Positions 1 to 8,800 of a stretch of DNA of 64,000 nucleotides are shown one piece after another. Where the stretch lies: positions 62,001 to 126,000 of the forward strand of contig NZ_BBOM01000014.1 of NCBI RefSeq assembly GCF_000974485.1, in the 5' to 3' direction. Position 1 is the first letter of the stretch. Each line of letters opens with the position of its first letter. This DNA is from Streptomyces sp. NBRC 109706. Its GTDB lineage: Bacteria > Actinomycetota > Actinomycetes > Streptomycetales > Streptomycetaceae. The notes beneath the pieces are model-generated. The model was not told the origin of the DNA and searched no databases. It worked only from the letters and a program-made list of their open reading frames with translations. Made by a program: the position numbers and the translations under genes.

Positions 1-741
1 CACATAGCGGCCGGCCACCAGCCCGTCCAGCGACACCGGGATGGAGTAGGTCGCGCTCCCGCCGGGTGCTACGGCGGCGACGTCCACCTCGCCGACGGGG
101 CTGCCGCCCAGTTCGTTGCGGCCGGCCAGGACCTGGACGGTGCGGGCCGGCAGTTCCACGGTGCCGGTGTTCTGCACGGTGACGGTCAGGGTGTAGGAAC
201 GGTGGCCCAACACGGCGCCCAGCAGCCGGTCCCGCCAGCCGGAGGGCCCGTCCACGGCCGAGGCGACGACCACCCGGGGCGGCGCCGTCTCGCCCTCGCC
301 GTCGGTCCCGGTGTCCGTTCCGGGGTCGTCCGGGTCGGCGACCGGCGCTTCGGGGACGGCCACCGGGAGGACCGCGCTGATCCCGCCGGTGAGGGTCTGG
401 CCGCGCAGCACGCAGGGGCAGCCGCCCGGCGGCGCCACCGCCAGGAGATCACCGCTGCCGGTGCCGTCCGCGCCGACCGTGACGGTGGTCGACGCCGCCA
501 CCGCGCAGTCGGCGGAGCCCTGTTCGGCGCGCTCGCCGCAGAACGAGACGGCGACCAGCCCGGCGGGCCAGCCGGCGAGGGTGACGTTCACCCGCTCCCC
601 CAGCGTGATGCTGGTGGAGTCGGTCTGGATCGTCGGCTCGGCCGCCGGCTCGGTCTCGTCCGCCCATGCCGCGCCCCGGAACACCACGCCCGACACGGCC
701 AGCAGACACACCGCCACCAGGCGGACCCAGGGGGCTCTCAT
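1..741 (-). CDS. Secreted neocarzinostatin-fold protein with Ig-like domain (partial)
   Basis: The reading frame is open at the left edge, so the C-terminus is missing; 247 codons are visible. The ATG at 741 overlaps the upstream stop by 4 bp, implying translational coupling with the DUF916-like gene. Residues 1 to about 27 form a signal peptide ending near AWA. The next roughly 100 residues contain four cysteines in the arrangement FCG, DC and CPC, which resembles the neocarzinostatin apoprotein-like fold used as a secreted domain in many actinobacterial proteins. A second beta-rich segment starting near TVTVQNTGT looks like a CARDB/NEW3-type Ig domain. I infer an exported, possibly surface-attached protein acting with the two upstream gene products. 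The ligand is unknown, and enediyne binding is not implied. Confidence 0.7.
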   Translation of the reverse strand, partial: MRAPWVRLVAVCLLAVSGVVFRGAAWADETEPAAEPTIQTDSTSITLGERVNVTLAGWPAGLVAVSFCGERAEQGSADCAVAASTTVTVGADGTGSGDLLAVAPPGGCPCVLRGQTLTGGISAVLPVAVPEAPVADPDDPGTDTGTDGEGETAPPRVVVASAVDGPSGWRDRLLGAVLGHRSYTLTVTVQNTGTVELPARTVQVLAGRNELGGSPVGEVDVAAVAPGGSATYSIPVSLDGLVAGRYV

Positions 742-1973
742 GGCGTCCGGCCCGGGGCCGCGCCCGGGTCGGTTCCCGTTCCCGTTTCCGTTTCCGTTCC
801 CGTTTCGGTTTCGGTTTCGGTTTCGGTTTCCGGGCCCGGTTCCGGATCGGCTTCCGGCTTCGGCTTCGCTTCCGTTTCCCGATCGGCTGCCGGGTCCTCC
901 GCGTCCGTCTTCTCCCGCAGTTTCGCCCGCAGTTCGGCGATGACGGCGTTGCGACGGCGCCGGCGCCAGAGCAGGAGCCAGACCACCCCGCCGAGCAGGG
1001 CCAGGGCGAGGACGAGCAGCCAGGGCACGACCCAGAGCGCCGTGCCGAACCCCTGGGCATCCAGGTCCTCGTCGAAACGGTCCGTGGTGTCGACCGGACG
1101 CAGCAGGCCGTCGACCTCAAGACGCACCCCGGCCGGCACCCCGTCCAGGACCGCCCGCTGCTCGACGACATTGCCCGGCAGCACCTCGGGGAGTTCGACG
1201 GTGGTGGTGGTCCGCCCCCAGCCGGCCACGCCGGCCGCCCCGATCTCCTGCTCCCCGGCCAGCCGGACGTTGCCGGTGTTGCGCACGCTCCAACTCATCT
1301 CGATCCGGCCGTCGAACGGGTTCCACCAGCCGCCGACATGGCGGACCTCAAGGTCCTCGATCTCAAGACGGGGTTCCAGCTCGCCCCGCACCGTCAGATA
1401 CACCCGGGCGGCCACCCGCGCGTCGACCAGAACCTCCTGGCCGTCGTCCGTGGTCCGCACGCTGGGCAGCGAGGTCACCACGCCCCCGACATGGTCGCCG
1501 GGCGTCGCGTTCTCCGGGACGGTGACGCGGAACGGGAGATCCACGCGGGAGCGCGCGGGCACCGTCACCGAGCCGTCGGACGCCACCTGTTCGGACGCGA
1601 CGCTGATCCAGGCGCCCACGTCCACCGGGGCCTCGGCGGTGGCGAGCAGGTCGAAGTCGCCCTCCGGGGTGTTCAGCGCGTCCGTTCCGAACACCCGGAG
1701 GGTGATGGGGTGTTCGGAGTGGTTGCTGATGCCGACGACATCGTCGACCACCGCGCCGGCGTCGACATCGTGCACGAAGTAGGGCCGTTCGCCTGGCCCT
1801 TCGGGGCCTGACGGCTGGACCTGCCAGCTGGTGGGCTCCGGTTCCTCGGCGTCGTCCGCCTGGGCGAGCGGGGCGCCGAGCTGGAACCCCAGCAGGATGA
1901 GCAGGATCACCGCCGGCGCGGCGAGACGCCGCGCCGGCGCCCGCGTCGCGCGCGGGGAGAAGGCGAGGGGCAC
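738..1973 (-). CDS. DUF916-like, WxL-interacting type membrane protein
   Basis: 411 aa. The GTG start at 1973 has GGAG six bases upstream. A signal peptide covers about residues 1-38, followed by two extracellular Ig-like domains. These include the PGDHVGGVV and ARVYLTVRG segments typical of DUF916/WxL peptidoglycan-interacting proteins. One transmembrane helix lies near residues 309-334 (WLLVLALALLGGVVWLLLW), followed by an arginine cluster, a short charged coil and a Thr/Glu/Pro-rich cytosolic tail encoded by hexamer repeats. In Firmicutes such proteins anchor WxL proteins at the cell wall. Here the gene sits just downstream of a WxL-like gene on the same strand, which supports a paired role. 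Its stop overlaps the next start (ATGA). Confidence 0.75.
   Translation of the reverse strand: MPLAFSPRATRAPARRLAAPAVILLILLGFQLGAPLAQADDAEEPEPTSWQVQPSGPEGPGERPYFVHDVDAGAVVDDVVGISNHSEHPITLRVFGTDALNTPEGDFDLLATAEAPVDVGAWISVASEQVASDGSVTVPARSRVDLPFRVTVPENATPGDHVGGVVTSLPSVRTTDDGQEVLVDARVAARVYLTVRGELEPRLEIEDLEVRHVGGWWNPFDGRIEMSWSVRNTGNVRLAGEQEIGAAGVAGWGRTTTTVELPEVLPGNVVEQRAVLDGVPAGVRLEVDGLLRPVDTTDRFDEDLDAQGFGTALWVVPWLLVLALALLGGVVWLLLWRRRRRNAVIAELRAKLREKTDAEDPAADRETEAKPKPEADPEPGPETETETETETGTETETGTGTDPGAAPGRTP
774..835 (-). repeat. Hexamer repeat coding a Thr-Glu/Gly-Thr tail
   Basis: Imperfect tandem hexamers (gtttcg, gttccc and gtttcc on the plus strand) encode an alternating Thr-Glu/Gly-Thr tract at the cytosolic end of the DUF916-like protein. 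All units keep frame. Such tracts can change length by slippage without breaking the gene. Confidence 0.8.
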
Positions 1974-2040
1974 AGGGGGCTCCAGTTGGGGCTGGCCGGA
2001 GAGTTCCGAGGAGGGACCGGAGAGTTCCGGAGGAAGAAGG

Positions 2041-2096
2041 GGGCGCGCCGTTCAGCCGGTGCCGTGGGGCACGGGCGCCGGGCGGGCGGCGCGCCC
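2041..2096. terminator. Inverted repeat between WxL-like and DUF916-like genes
   Basis: GGGCGCGCCG (2041-2050) is repeated in perfect inverse at 2087-2096, with a 36-base loop. It lies in the 133-bp gap downstream of the WxL-like gene and upstream of the GTG at 1973. It could be a partial terminator or processing hairpin that sets the ratio of the two products. No U-tract follows. Confidence 0.4.
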
Positions 2097-2106
2097 GTTC
2101 ACCGTC

Positions 2107-3321
2107 TCAGGAGAGGGTGAGGGTCACGGTGGCGGTGTAGGCACCGGGCACCGTGGTGGTGGGGGCGGCGAACCGCAGGCTCGCGCCCACCTCGGCCGTA
2201 GCGCGTCCCGCGCCGGGGTCGGTGCGGGCGAGGAGGGCGCCGGCGCCGAGGCCGGTTCCCGCCGCCACCCGGTCCCCGGCGACGACATCCCGCCCGTCGC
2301 CGGTGGACACGACCTCGGGACGCCAACCGAGGTACCGGCCGTCGACGGTGGCGCCGTCGGGGCCGGCGAAGTCCGACACCTTGCCGACGACGTTCCAACC
2401 GGGGTCGGCCGAACGGGTGTCGGTCACCGTGACCAGCGGGAGGTACCCGCTCGCGGTCAGGGCGTCGACACCGGGGTTGAGCTGGGCCTCGCCAAGGTCG
2501 ACGGAGGAGTCGGCGATGTTGAGGGACAGCCCGCCGTCGGTGGCGACATCGACGCCGATGTCGACGCCGACCGAGTCACCGCCACCGGGATCCGTCGGAT
2601 CGGTCGGGTCCGTCGGGTCCGTGGGATCCGTGGGATCCGTGGGATCCGTGGGATCCGTCGGGTCCGTGGGATCCGTCGGGTCGGTGTGCTCGGCGAGCAC
2701 GGTGAAGCGGGTGTCGTAGAACTCGGGGCTGGTGAAGTACCCGAGCATGCCCTGGACGTCGTAGGGCTCCAGGGTCTCCGGGTCCAGCCCGCCATAGCTG
2801 CCGGTGAGCAGCTGGATGTAGTAGGAGCCCGGTTCGAAGGCGACGTCCGAGGAGTTGGGGCTGCCGGAGGTCGTGCCGTCCGGCAGCTCGAAGCTGATCT
2901 CGAAGTCACCGCTGTCGGCCTCGGCGTTCACCAGCACCCAGGCGCCCTGGCCGAGTTGCGAGGCGGTGCCGCCGATGGTGCCGGGACGGGTGTCGGTGTC
3001 GGGCACGGTCTGCTGATAGGGCGCCACCCGTCGGAACTGGGTGGCGTCCTCGGTCGCCATGACCTTCAGCCCGAGGACCGAACCGTGTTCCCCGTCCCGC
3101 TTGAGCCATCCCGAGCCGCTGACGGTGATCTCCTCGCCGGGGACGAAGGTGTCCCCGGAGATCGTCAGGGTCCGGCCGGCCAGGGCACCACGACCCTCGA
3201 CGGAGATGGGATCGCCGGCCGCGTGGGCCGGTTGACCTGCTATCAGGCCGGTCGCGAGGAGCCCGACCGCGGCGGCGAGCACACCCGCCACCCGGCCGGG
3301 CCGTCTTCTTGTCTGATACAT
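2107..3321 (-). CDS. Secreted WxL-like protein with Asp-Pro-Thr repeat linker
   Basis: 404 aa from the ATG at 3321, which has GAAGGAG about 10 bases upstream; a TTG nine bases further up would leave no spacing. A signal peptide spans about residues 1-35. An N-terminal Ig-like domain (about 36-190) carries GRTLTIS, PGEEITVSGSGW and YYIQLLTG. It aligns with the N-terminal domain of the LPXTG protein at 4608, which has GRTVTIT, PGGTVTFTGTGF and FWLRFLTG. About ten Thr-Asp-Pro repeats form a linker. The C-terminal 175 residues resemble a WxL domain: GWNVVGKVSDF, YLGW, and a terminal beta strand ending VTLTLS. I infer an exported cell-wall-associated protein. The iron box about 115 bp upstream suggests induction when iron is scarce. 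Confidence 0.7.
   Translation of the reverse strand: MYQTRRRPGRVAGVLAAAVGLLATGLIAGQPAHAAGDPISVEGRGALAGRTLTISGDTFVPGEEITVSGSGWLKRDGEHGSVLGLKVMATEDATQFRRVAPYQQTVPDTDTRPGTIGGTASQLGQGAWVLVNAEADSGDFEISFELPDGTTSGSPNSSDVAFEPGSYYIQLLTGSYGGLDPETLEPYDVQGMLGYFTSPEFYDTRFTVLAEHTDPTDPTDPTDPTDPTDPTDPTDPTDPTDPTDPGGGDSVGVDIGVDVATDGGLSLNIADSSVDLGEAQLNPGVDALTASGYLPLVTVTDTRSADPGWNVVGKVSDFAGPDGATVDGRYLGWRPEVVSTGDGRDVVAGDRVAAGTGLGAGALLARTDPGAGRATAEVGASLRFAAPTTTVPGAYTATVTLTLS
2588..2688 (-). repeat. 9-bp tandem repeats encoding (Thr-Asp-Pro)n linker
   Basis: About ten to eleven near-identical 9-bp units (variants of ggatccgtg / gggtccgtc on the plus strand) encode Thr-Asp-Pro repeats joining the Ig-like and WxL-like domains. 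Unit length keeps frame, so copy number can vary. No spacers occur between units, so this is not CRISPR. Confidence 0.9.
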
Positions 3322-3435
3322 GGACGACAACTCCTTCTGCCCCTTTCACGATGCGCGCCCCGCCCACCGGGGGCGGTCCCCCGGGCCGACGGTGCGACGG
3401 ACGGCACCGCTCCGCCCAGGAACGCGCCAACGAGG

Positions 3436-3454
3436 TTAGGTTAGGCTAACCTAC
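3436..3454. promoter_or_regulatory. Iron box (IdeR/DmdR1-type operator)
   Basis: TTAGGTTAGGCTAACCTAC matches 18 of 19 positions of the actinobacterial iron-box consensus TTAGGTTAGGCTAACCTAA. It abuts the ATG of the FecB-like gene at 3455 and lies about 115 bp upstream of the divergent WxL-like gene, so one Fe(II)-dependent repressor could control both. A TAGGCT -10-like hexamer (3442-3447) lies inside the box and would start transcription at the ATG itself. Confidence 0.9.
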
Positions 3455-4513
3455 ATGCCTACCAACGTCCGGGTGTCCCCGGTGCGGGCGCCGGCCGGCC
3501 GCACCAGACCCCATCCGCTCCGCGCCACGCTCTGCGCCGTCATATCCGCCCTGCTCCTCGCAAGTTGCGGTCTCGCCGCGAACGACGAGACACCGACGAC
3601 CACCGAGGACACCCGAAGCGTCACCGACGCCCGGGGGCGGTCCGTGGACATCCCCTCCGAGCCGACGCGCGTGGTGACGCTGAGCGAACCGACCCTCGAC
3701 GCGGCGCTCGCGCTCGGCGTCACACCGGTGGGCACGGCCGCCGCGCGCGGGCAGAGCAGCCAGGTGGCGAGCTATCTGCCGGCCGGCGCCGCCGAGGCCA
3801 CCGTCGTGGGTCAACTCACCGCGCCCAACCTGGAGGAGATCGTCCGGCTCGACCCGGAGCTGATCCTCGTCGACGGGACCGCCGTCAACGACGATGTGCT
3901 CATCGGGAAGCTCCAGGACATCGCCCCGACCCTGTGGATCGGCGAGGCCGGCAACGCCGACTGGCGCACCGGGCTGCGTGCCGTCGCCGACGCCCTCGGC
4001 GAGAGCGAGGCCGCCGACGCCTTTATCGCCGACTACGCGCTGCGGGTCGAGGAGGTCACCGCCGCGCTCGGCGCCAACGCCGGGGCGCGCGTTTCGATCG
4101 TGCGCTGGGGACTGGCCAGCGGCGCGTTCCTGCCGCAGTCCACCTTCCCCGCGATGGTGCTCGGCGATCTGGGGCTGACCAGGCCCGAGGCGCAGAACAT
4201 CGAGGGCAACGGCCACTCCGAGCAGGTGAGCATCGAGAACGTCGGGATCCTCGACGGCGACTGGATGTTCTTCTGCACCCTCGGCGGCGCCGCGGGCCCC
4301 GCGACGGCCGAGGACGGGGGCGGCGAGACCGGGGTGGAGGCGAGCGCGGAGGCGCTGCGCCGGGCCGCCGAACTCGCGGTCGGCTTCACCGAGTTGGACG
4401 TCTACCAGGCCGACCGGATCGTGCCGGTGGACGGCACCGCCTGGGGCAGCGCCGGCGGCCCGCTGGCCGCCCAACGGATCCTCGACGACGTGGCGGACCA
4501 CCTCGCCGAGTGA
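3455..4513 (+). CDS. FecB-type siderophore-binding lipoprotein
   Basis: 352 aa. The signal peptide ends in a lipobox (LLLASC), predicting a lipid-anchored extracytoplasmic protein. The body is a class III periplasmic-binding protein: a TRSVTDARGRSVDIP opening, RVVTLSEPTLDAALALGV, and NLEEIVRLDPELILVD. These features fit ferric siderophore, heme or cobalamin receptors. The iron box directly before the ATG argues for ferric siderophore. No Shine-Dalgarno sequence is visible and the -10-like TAGGCT sits 7 bases before the ATG, so a leaderless mRNA is likely; GTG codons at 3473 or 3482 are weaker alternatives. No FecCD permease or ATPase is in the window, so import must use partners encoded elsewhere. 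Confidence 0.88.
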   Translation: MPTNVRVSPVRAPAGRTRPHPLRATLCAVISALLLASCGLAANDETPTTTEDTRSVTDARGRSVDIPSEPTRVVTLSEPTLDAALALGVTPVGTAAARGQSSQVASYLPAGAAEATVVGQLTAPNLEEIVRLDPELILVDGTAVNDDVLIGKLQDIAPTLWIGEAGNADWRTGLRAVADALGESEAADAFIADYALRVEEVTAALGANAGARVSIVRWGLASGAFLPQSTFPAMVLGDLGLTRPEAQNIEGNGHSEQVSIENVGILDGDWMFFCTLGGAAGPATAEDGGGETGVEASAEALRRAAELAVGFTELDVYQADRIVPVDGTAWGSAGGPLAAQRILDDVADHLAE

Positions 4514-4607
4514 CGCCTCACCCCACTTCCCCCGCACGCGCCTCGCGCAGTTTCCCGACCCGAACCCGCGACCCGGAACGCCCGGGCCCGACGCATCTGG
4601 AGTACCG

Positions 4608-5462
4608 ATGAGACGACGCCTCCCCCGTACGACGCGCACCGCCCTGGCCCTGGGGACCGGCGCGTTGCTGGCCCTGGGCGCGGCGCCGGCCGCCGCCGCG
4701 CCGGCCACGGTGTCCACCGCGTGGCCGGCGGCCGACGACGACTGCCAGTCCGATCCGACCACCGCGATACGCGGCAGGCTCCCGCTGTGCGGCAACCCGG
4801 CCGGTCGGACGGTGACCATCACCTCGGGCCCGGTGGCCCCCGGCGGCACCGTCACCTTCACCGGCACCGGGTTCGTGCGGGATGTCGACGGCAGGGGACA
4901 GACCGTCAACCTGCGCTTCAACGATGTGGACCTGATCGGCGGCAGCTTTGTCGCCGACGACGAGGGGAACCTCAGCGGCGAGGTCACCATCCCCGACCAG
5001 GCCACCCTGGACGCGTACCGGAGCGAGTACGGCGCCGAGCGCTTCTGGCTGCGGTTCCTCACCGGTGCGGCGGCCACGGACGGCGAGGACGACGCCCCGG
5101 CCCGGTCGTTGCACGCCTTTGTCGAGCTGGTCGACGACGGCGCGGCCGACTCCGGTGGCTCCGACTCCGGCGCCGACGGCGGCTCGGGGGACAACGGCGG
5201 TTCGGACTCCGGTGGTTCGGACGCGGGAGGTTCGGGTGACAGCGGCGGCTCGGACGCGGGCGGCGCGGGCGACAGCGGCGGCTCCGACGCGAGTGGCACG
5301 GCCGGGAGCGCCGGCGCCGAGGCGGGCTCGGGGGGACGGCTGCCGGAGACCGGCGTCGACGATTCGTCGGCCCTGACCTGGGCCGCGGCGTTGGCGGCCG
5401 GTGCGGCCGGGATCTTTGTGGTGGACCGGGCGGTGCGCCGGCGGCGCGCTCCCGCGGAGTGA
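4608..5462 (+). CDS. LPXTG-anchored surface protein with Gly-Ser-Asp-rich stalk
   Basis: 284 aa, with GGAG six bases before the ATG. A signal peptide (about 1-31) is followed by an Ig-like domain (about 55-165). That domain matches the N-terminal domain of the WxL-like protein in several blocks, including GRTVTIT, PGGTVTFTGTGF and FWLRFLTG. A low-complexity Gly/Ser/Asp-rich stalk follows, then LPETG near residue 245, a hydrophobic helix (LTWAAALAAGAAGIFVV) and a basic tail (RRRRAPAE). This is a complete sortase sorting signal. The gene lies 94 bp after the FecB-like gene and before the carrier-protein gene. I infer a wall-anchored partner in iron or siderophore handling; that function is not proven by sequence. 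Confidence 0.78.
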   Translation: MRRRLPRTTRTALALGTGALLALGAAPAAAAPATVSTAWPAADDDCQSDPTTAIRGRLPLCGNPAGRTVTITSGPVAPGGTVTFTGTGFVRDVDGRGQTVNLRFNDVDLIGGSFVADDEGNLSGEVTIPDQATLDAYRSEYGAERFWLRFLTGAAATDGEDDAPARSLHAFVELVDDGAADSGGSDSGADGGSGDNGGSDSGGSDAGGSGDSGGSDAGGAGDSGGSDASGTAGSAGAEAGSGGRLPETGVDDSSALTWAAALAAGAAGIFVVDRAVRRRRAPAE

Positions 5463-5501
5463 GGCGTCCGGGCCCGATTCCCGCACCCGCATCCGCACTT
5501 C

Positions 5502-5520
5502 TTAGGTTAGCCTTACCTGA
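5502..5520. promoter_or_regulatory. Second iron box, upstream of carrier protein/NRPS genes
   Basis: TTAGGTTAGCCTTACCTGA matches 16 of 19 positions of the iron-box consensus. It lies 115 bp before the carrier-protein start, in the gap after the LPXTG gene, so the carrier/NRPS pair probably has its own iron-repressed promoter. Confidence 0.85.
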
Positions 5521-5634
5521 ATTTGGTGTGGGCGGGGCTCCGTCCCCGCCCACACCCGTCCCGTCGCCCGCAGCGCCCGTTTCCCCGTAACCCCGTAACC
5601 CCGTAACCCCCTCATCGCCCCGGAGGCCGATCCG

Positions 5635-5868
5635 ATGTCCGCCGAGCCCCCCGTCCTGACCCCGGCGCAGCTGCGCGCGGATGTGTACGAGCTGCTGGGC
5701 CACGAAGTCCCGGACGAGGCCCATCTCTTCGACGAGGGCCTTGACTCGGTGCGGCTGATGTCGCTCGTCGAACGGTGGCGGGCCCAGGGCGGCGAGGCGG
5801 GCTTTATCGACTACCTCCAGGAGCCGACCCTCGCGGCGTGGACGGCGCTGCTCGCCGACGACCGGTGA
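5635..5868 (+). CDS. Stand-alone aryl/peptidyl carrier protein
   Basis: 77 aa, with GGAGG eight bases before the ATG. The phosphopantetheine attachment motif is DEGLDSVRLM, with Ser38 as the predicted attachment residue. Sequence around it (DEGLDSVRLMSLVERWR, then FIDYLQEPTLAAWTALL) resembles the aryl carrier domain of EntB/DhbB rather than ordinary fatty-acid ACPs. The isochorismatase half of EntB is absent. The stop overlaps the GTG of the NRPS (GTGA), so the two are translationally coupled. The likely role is to present an aryl acid, or another starter acid, to the condensation domain of the next protein. The activating ligase is not in the window. Confidence 0.82.
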   Translation: MSAEPPVLTPAQLRADVYELLGHEVPDEAHLFDEGLDSVRLMSLVERWRAQGGEAGFIDYLQEPTLAAWTALLADDR

Positions 5869-8800
5869 GCGGAGACCCCCGGGAGCGGGAGACGCTGCCC
5901 CTCACCCGTGCCCAGCTCGCCATCTGGTTCGCCGTGGCCCTGGACCCGGCCAACCCGGCGTTCGAATGCGCCGAGTACGTCGAGCTGTCGGGACGGGTCG
6001 AGGCCGAGGCGTTCCGCCGCGCGGTGGACCGTTCGCTCGCCGAGGCGGTGGGGCTGCGGGCCCGCTTCGCGGTCGTCGACGGCGTGCCGGGCCAGACCAT
6101 CGCCCCGCCCGAACTGGCCCCCCGCACCCGGCTGCGCGATCTGCGCGACCGGCCGGACGACGAGGCCGCGGCCCGGTCCTGGATGGGCGAGCAGCTGACC
6201 GTCGCCCAGGATCCGCTGGCGCCGGACGCCCGGCTGGTGGACAGCGTGCTGCTGCGGCTGCGCGACCGTGACCTGTGGTTTCTGCGGATCCATCATCTGC
6301 TCGCCGACGCCTACGCGTTCGGTCTTGTCGAGCAGCGCGCCGCCAGGATCTACACGGCGGAGCGGCGCGGTCAGGCGCCGCCCCCGCCCCGGATCGCCAC
6401 CCCGCACGAAGTGCTGGCCGCCGAGGAGAGCTGGCTGGCCGGCCCGGGGCATGCCGCCGATCTGGAGTACTGGGCGCGGCAGTTGGCGGGCGCCGACCGT
6501 CCGACCCGGCTCGGCCGCGACGCGGCCCCCGCGCGCCACCGGCACCACCTCGTCGCCCATCTCGGCCCCGAGCACACCGACCGGCTCAAGGCGGCGGCGA
6601 CCGCCACCGGGGCCTCCTGGCCGGCGCTGGTCGCCGCCGCCCACGCCGACTACGCGGCCGCCATGACGGGCACCGGGGACGTGCTCCTCGGGCTGCCGTT
6701 GACCGGACGCGCCTCGCCGGCCGCCCTGCGTTCGGTCGGCACCCAGGTCAATGTCCTCCCGCTGCGCCTGGCGGTGGACCCGGGGCGCCCCCTGGCCGAG
6801 CTGGCCGGCGAGGTCGCCGAACGGCTGCGGCGGGCCAGGGACCACCAGGGCGCCAGGGCCGAGGCCGTCGCCAGGTTCCTCGGCGACGGGCAGGCCGTGC
6901 CGGCCTGGACGCGGGCCACCCGGATCAACCTCAAACCGTTCGACACCGCCCTGCGTTTCGGCGAGTTGACGGGCCGGGTGCAGCATCTGGCCACCGGACC
7001 CGTGGAGGATGTCGAGATCACCGTCACCGCCGAGGAGTCGACCGGCGACCTGCGGGTGGTCCTCGACGCCAACCCCGACGCCTGCACCGAGGACGAGGCA
7101 CGGGCCCACCACCGGCGGCTGCTGCTGCGGCTGCGCCGGGCCGCCGCCGGCACCAGGGGGCGTCGACCGGACGGCCGTGGCCACCTCCCGGTGGCGACGG
7201 ACGGCGAACGGGCGCGGCTGGCCCGGTGGAACGCCACCGACCATCCGGTGCCGGACCGCACCCTCGCCGATCTGCTCGCCGAGGCGCTCGACACCCCGGG
7301 GCCGGCGCCCGCGCTGCGCTGGGACGGCGGGCGGATGTCACGCGCCGCGCTCGCCGGGCGGTCCCGCGCGTTGGCGCACACCCTGACCGAACTCGGCGTC
7401 GGGCCGGGCGGGATCGTCGCGGTCGCCGCGCCGCGCGGCCCCGAGCTGGTGACGGCGCTGCTCGCCGTCCTGGAGGCGGGCGCCGCGTTTCTGCCGCTCG
7501 ATCCGGACGCGCCCCCGGCGCGCACCGGGGAACTGCTCGACCAGGCGGCGCCCCTCGCCGTCCTGGCGGGGCCGGGGGTGCTCGCCGGTCCGCACGGCCC
7601 CGCGCTGCGCGCCCACGGACCGGTGGTGGAGGTGCCGCCGGCGGACGAGGGCGACGAGGGCGACGTCCCGGTGGCCGGACGGGTGACGCCACGGCGGCCG
7701 CTGTCCCCGTCCGATCCGGCCTATGTGCTCTTCACCTCGGGTTCCACCGGCGCGCCCAAGGGGGTGGTGGTGCCGCACCAGGGCATCGTCAACCGCCTGC
7801 TGTGGACACAGCACGCCCTTCCCCTGGGGCCCGACGACGTGGTGTTGCAGAAGACGCCGGCCACCTTCGACGTCTCGGTCTGGGAGTTCTTCTGGCCGCT
7901 GCTCGCCGGCGCCTCCCTCGCGCTGCTCGCTCCGGGCGCGCACCGCGACCCGGCCGCCATCGCGGCGGCGGTGGCCCGACACGGCGTCACCACCCTGCAC
8001 TTCGTGCCCTCGATGCTGCGGGAGACCTGCGCGCATCTGCGGGCGGCCGACGAGGACCGCCGCCGGGTCGCGCCGCTGCTGCGTCGTGTCCTGTGCTCGG
8101 GCGAGGCCCTGGACGCGGGCTCCGTGCTGGCGGTCCACCGGCTCCTGCCGGCGGCCCGGCTGGTCAACCTCTACGGCCCGACCGAGGCCGCCATCGACGT
8201 CACCTGGTGGGACGGTGGCTCGGGCCGGGCTCCGCGCCCGTCGCCCGATGCCGGGTCCGTGCCGATCGGCGGGCCGGTGTGGAACACCAGGGTCGCGGTG
8301 CTCGACGCGGCGGGCCGGGAGCTGCCGCCCGGCGGCGTCGGTGAACTATGGGTCTGCGGCGTCCAGTTGGCCACCGGCTATCTGGGCAGGCCCGATCTGA
8401 CGGCGGACCGCTTCGTCACCCTCGACCCCGGCGTCGCGGGCACCGGCGGGGCGACACGCTGGTACCGCACCGGCGACCGGGCGCGGTGGCGGGCGTCGGC
8501 GGACGGGGAGCCCGGCGTCCTGGAGTATCTGGGGCGTTCCGACCGGCAGGTCAAGATCCGTGGCCAACGCGTCGAACTCGGCGAGATCGAGGCCAGGTTG
8601 GCGGCCGATCCGGCCGTCGTCACGGCCACCGTGCTGGCGCTCGCGGACGCGGCGGGCGATCTGGGCCTCGCCGCCCTGGTGGTGACCGCCACAGGGGCGC
8701 CGGACGAGGCCGGTCCGCTCCGGGAACGCCTCGCCGCGCTGCTCCCGGCCGCCCTGGTGCCGCGCGTCGTGGTGACCGACGCGCTGCCGACCACCCGGCA

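Noticed and set aside
1..741. Enediyne apoprotein of an antibiotic cluster
   Set aside because: The neocarzinostatin-like fold is common in secreted actinobacterial proteins and no enediyne polyketide synthase genes are present.
202..1782. Long plus-strand open frame (526 codons) opposite the DUF916-like gene
   Set aside because: Antisense shadow in GC-rich DNA; composition is Ser/Arg/Thr-rich with no family motif, and the minus-strand genes have signal peptides, domains and start signals.
2588..2688. CRISPR-like repeat array
   Set aside because: Nine-base units without spacers, in frame within a secreted protein gene.
3446..5299. 617-codon minus-strand frame across the FecB-like and LPXTG genes
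   Set aside because: Pro/Ser-rich start and no domain; it is opposite two well-supported genes.
5583..5610. CCCCGTAAC-type triple repeat before the carrier-protein gene
   Set aside because: Only three short units with no symmetry or known regulator; likely a leader spacer.
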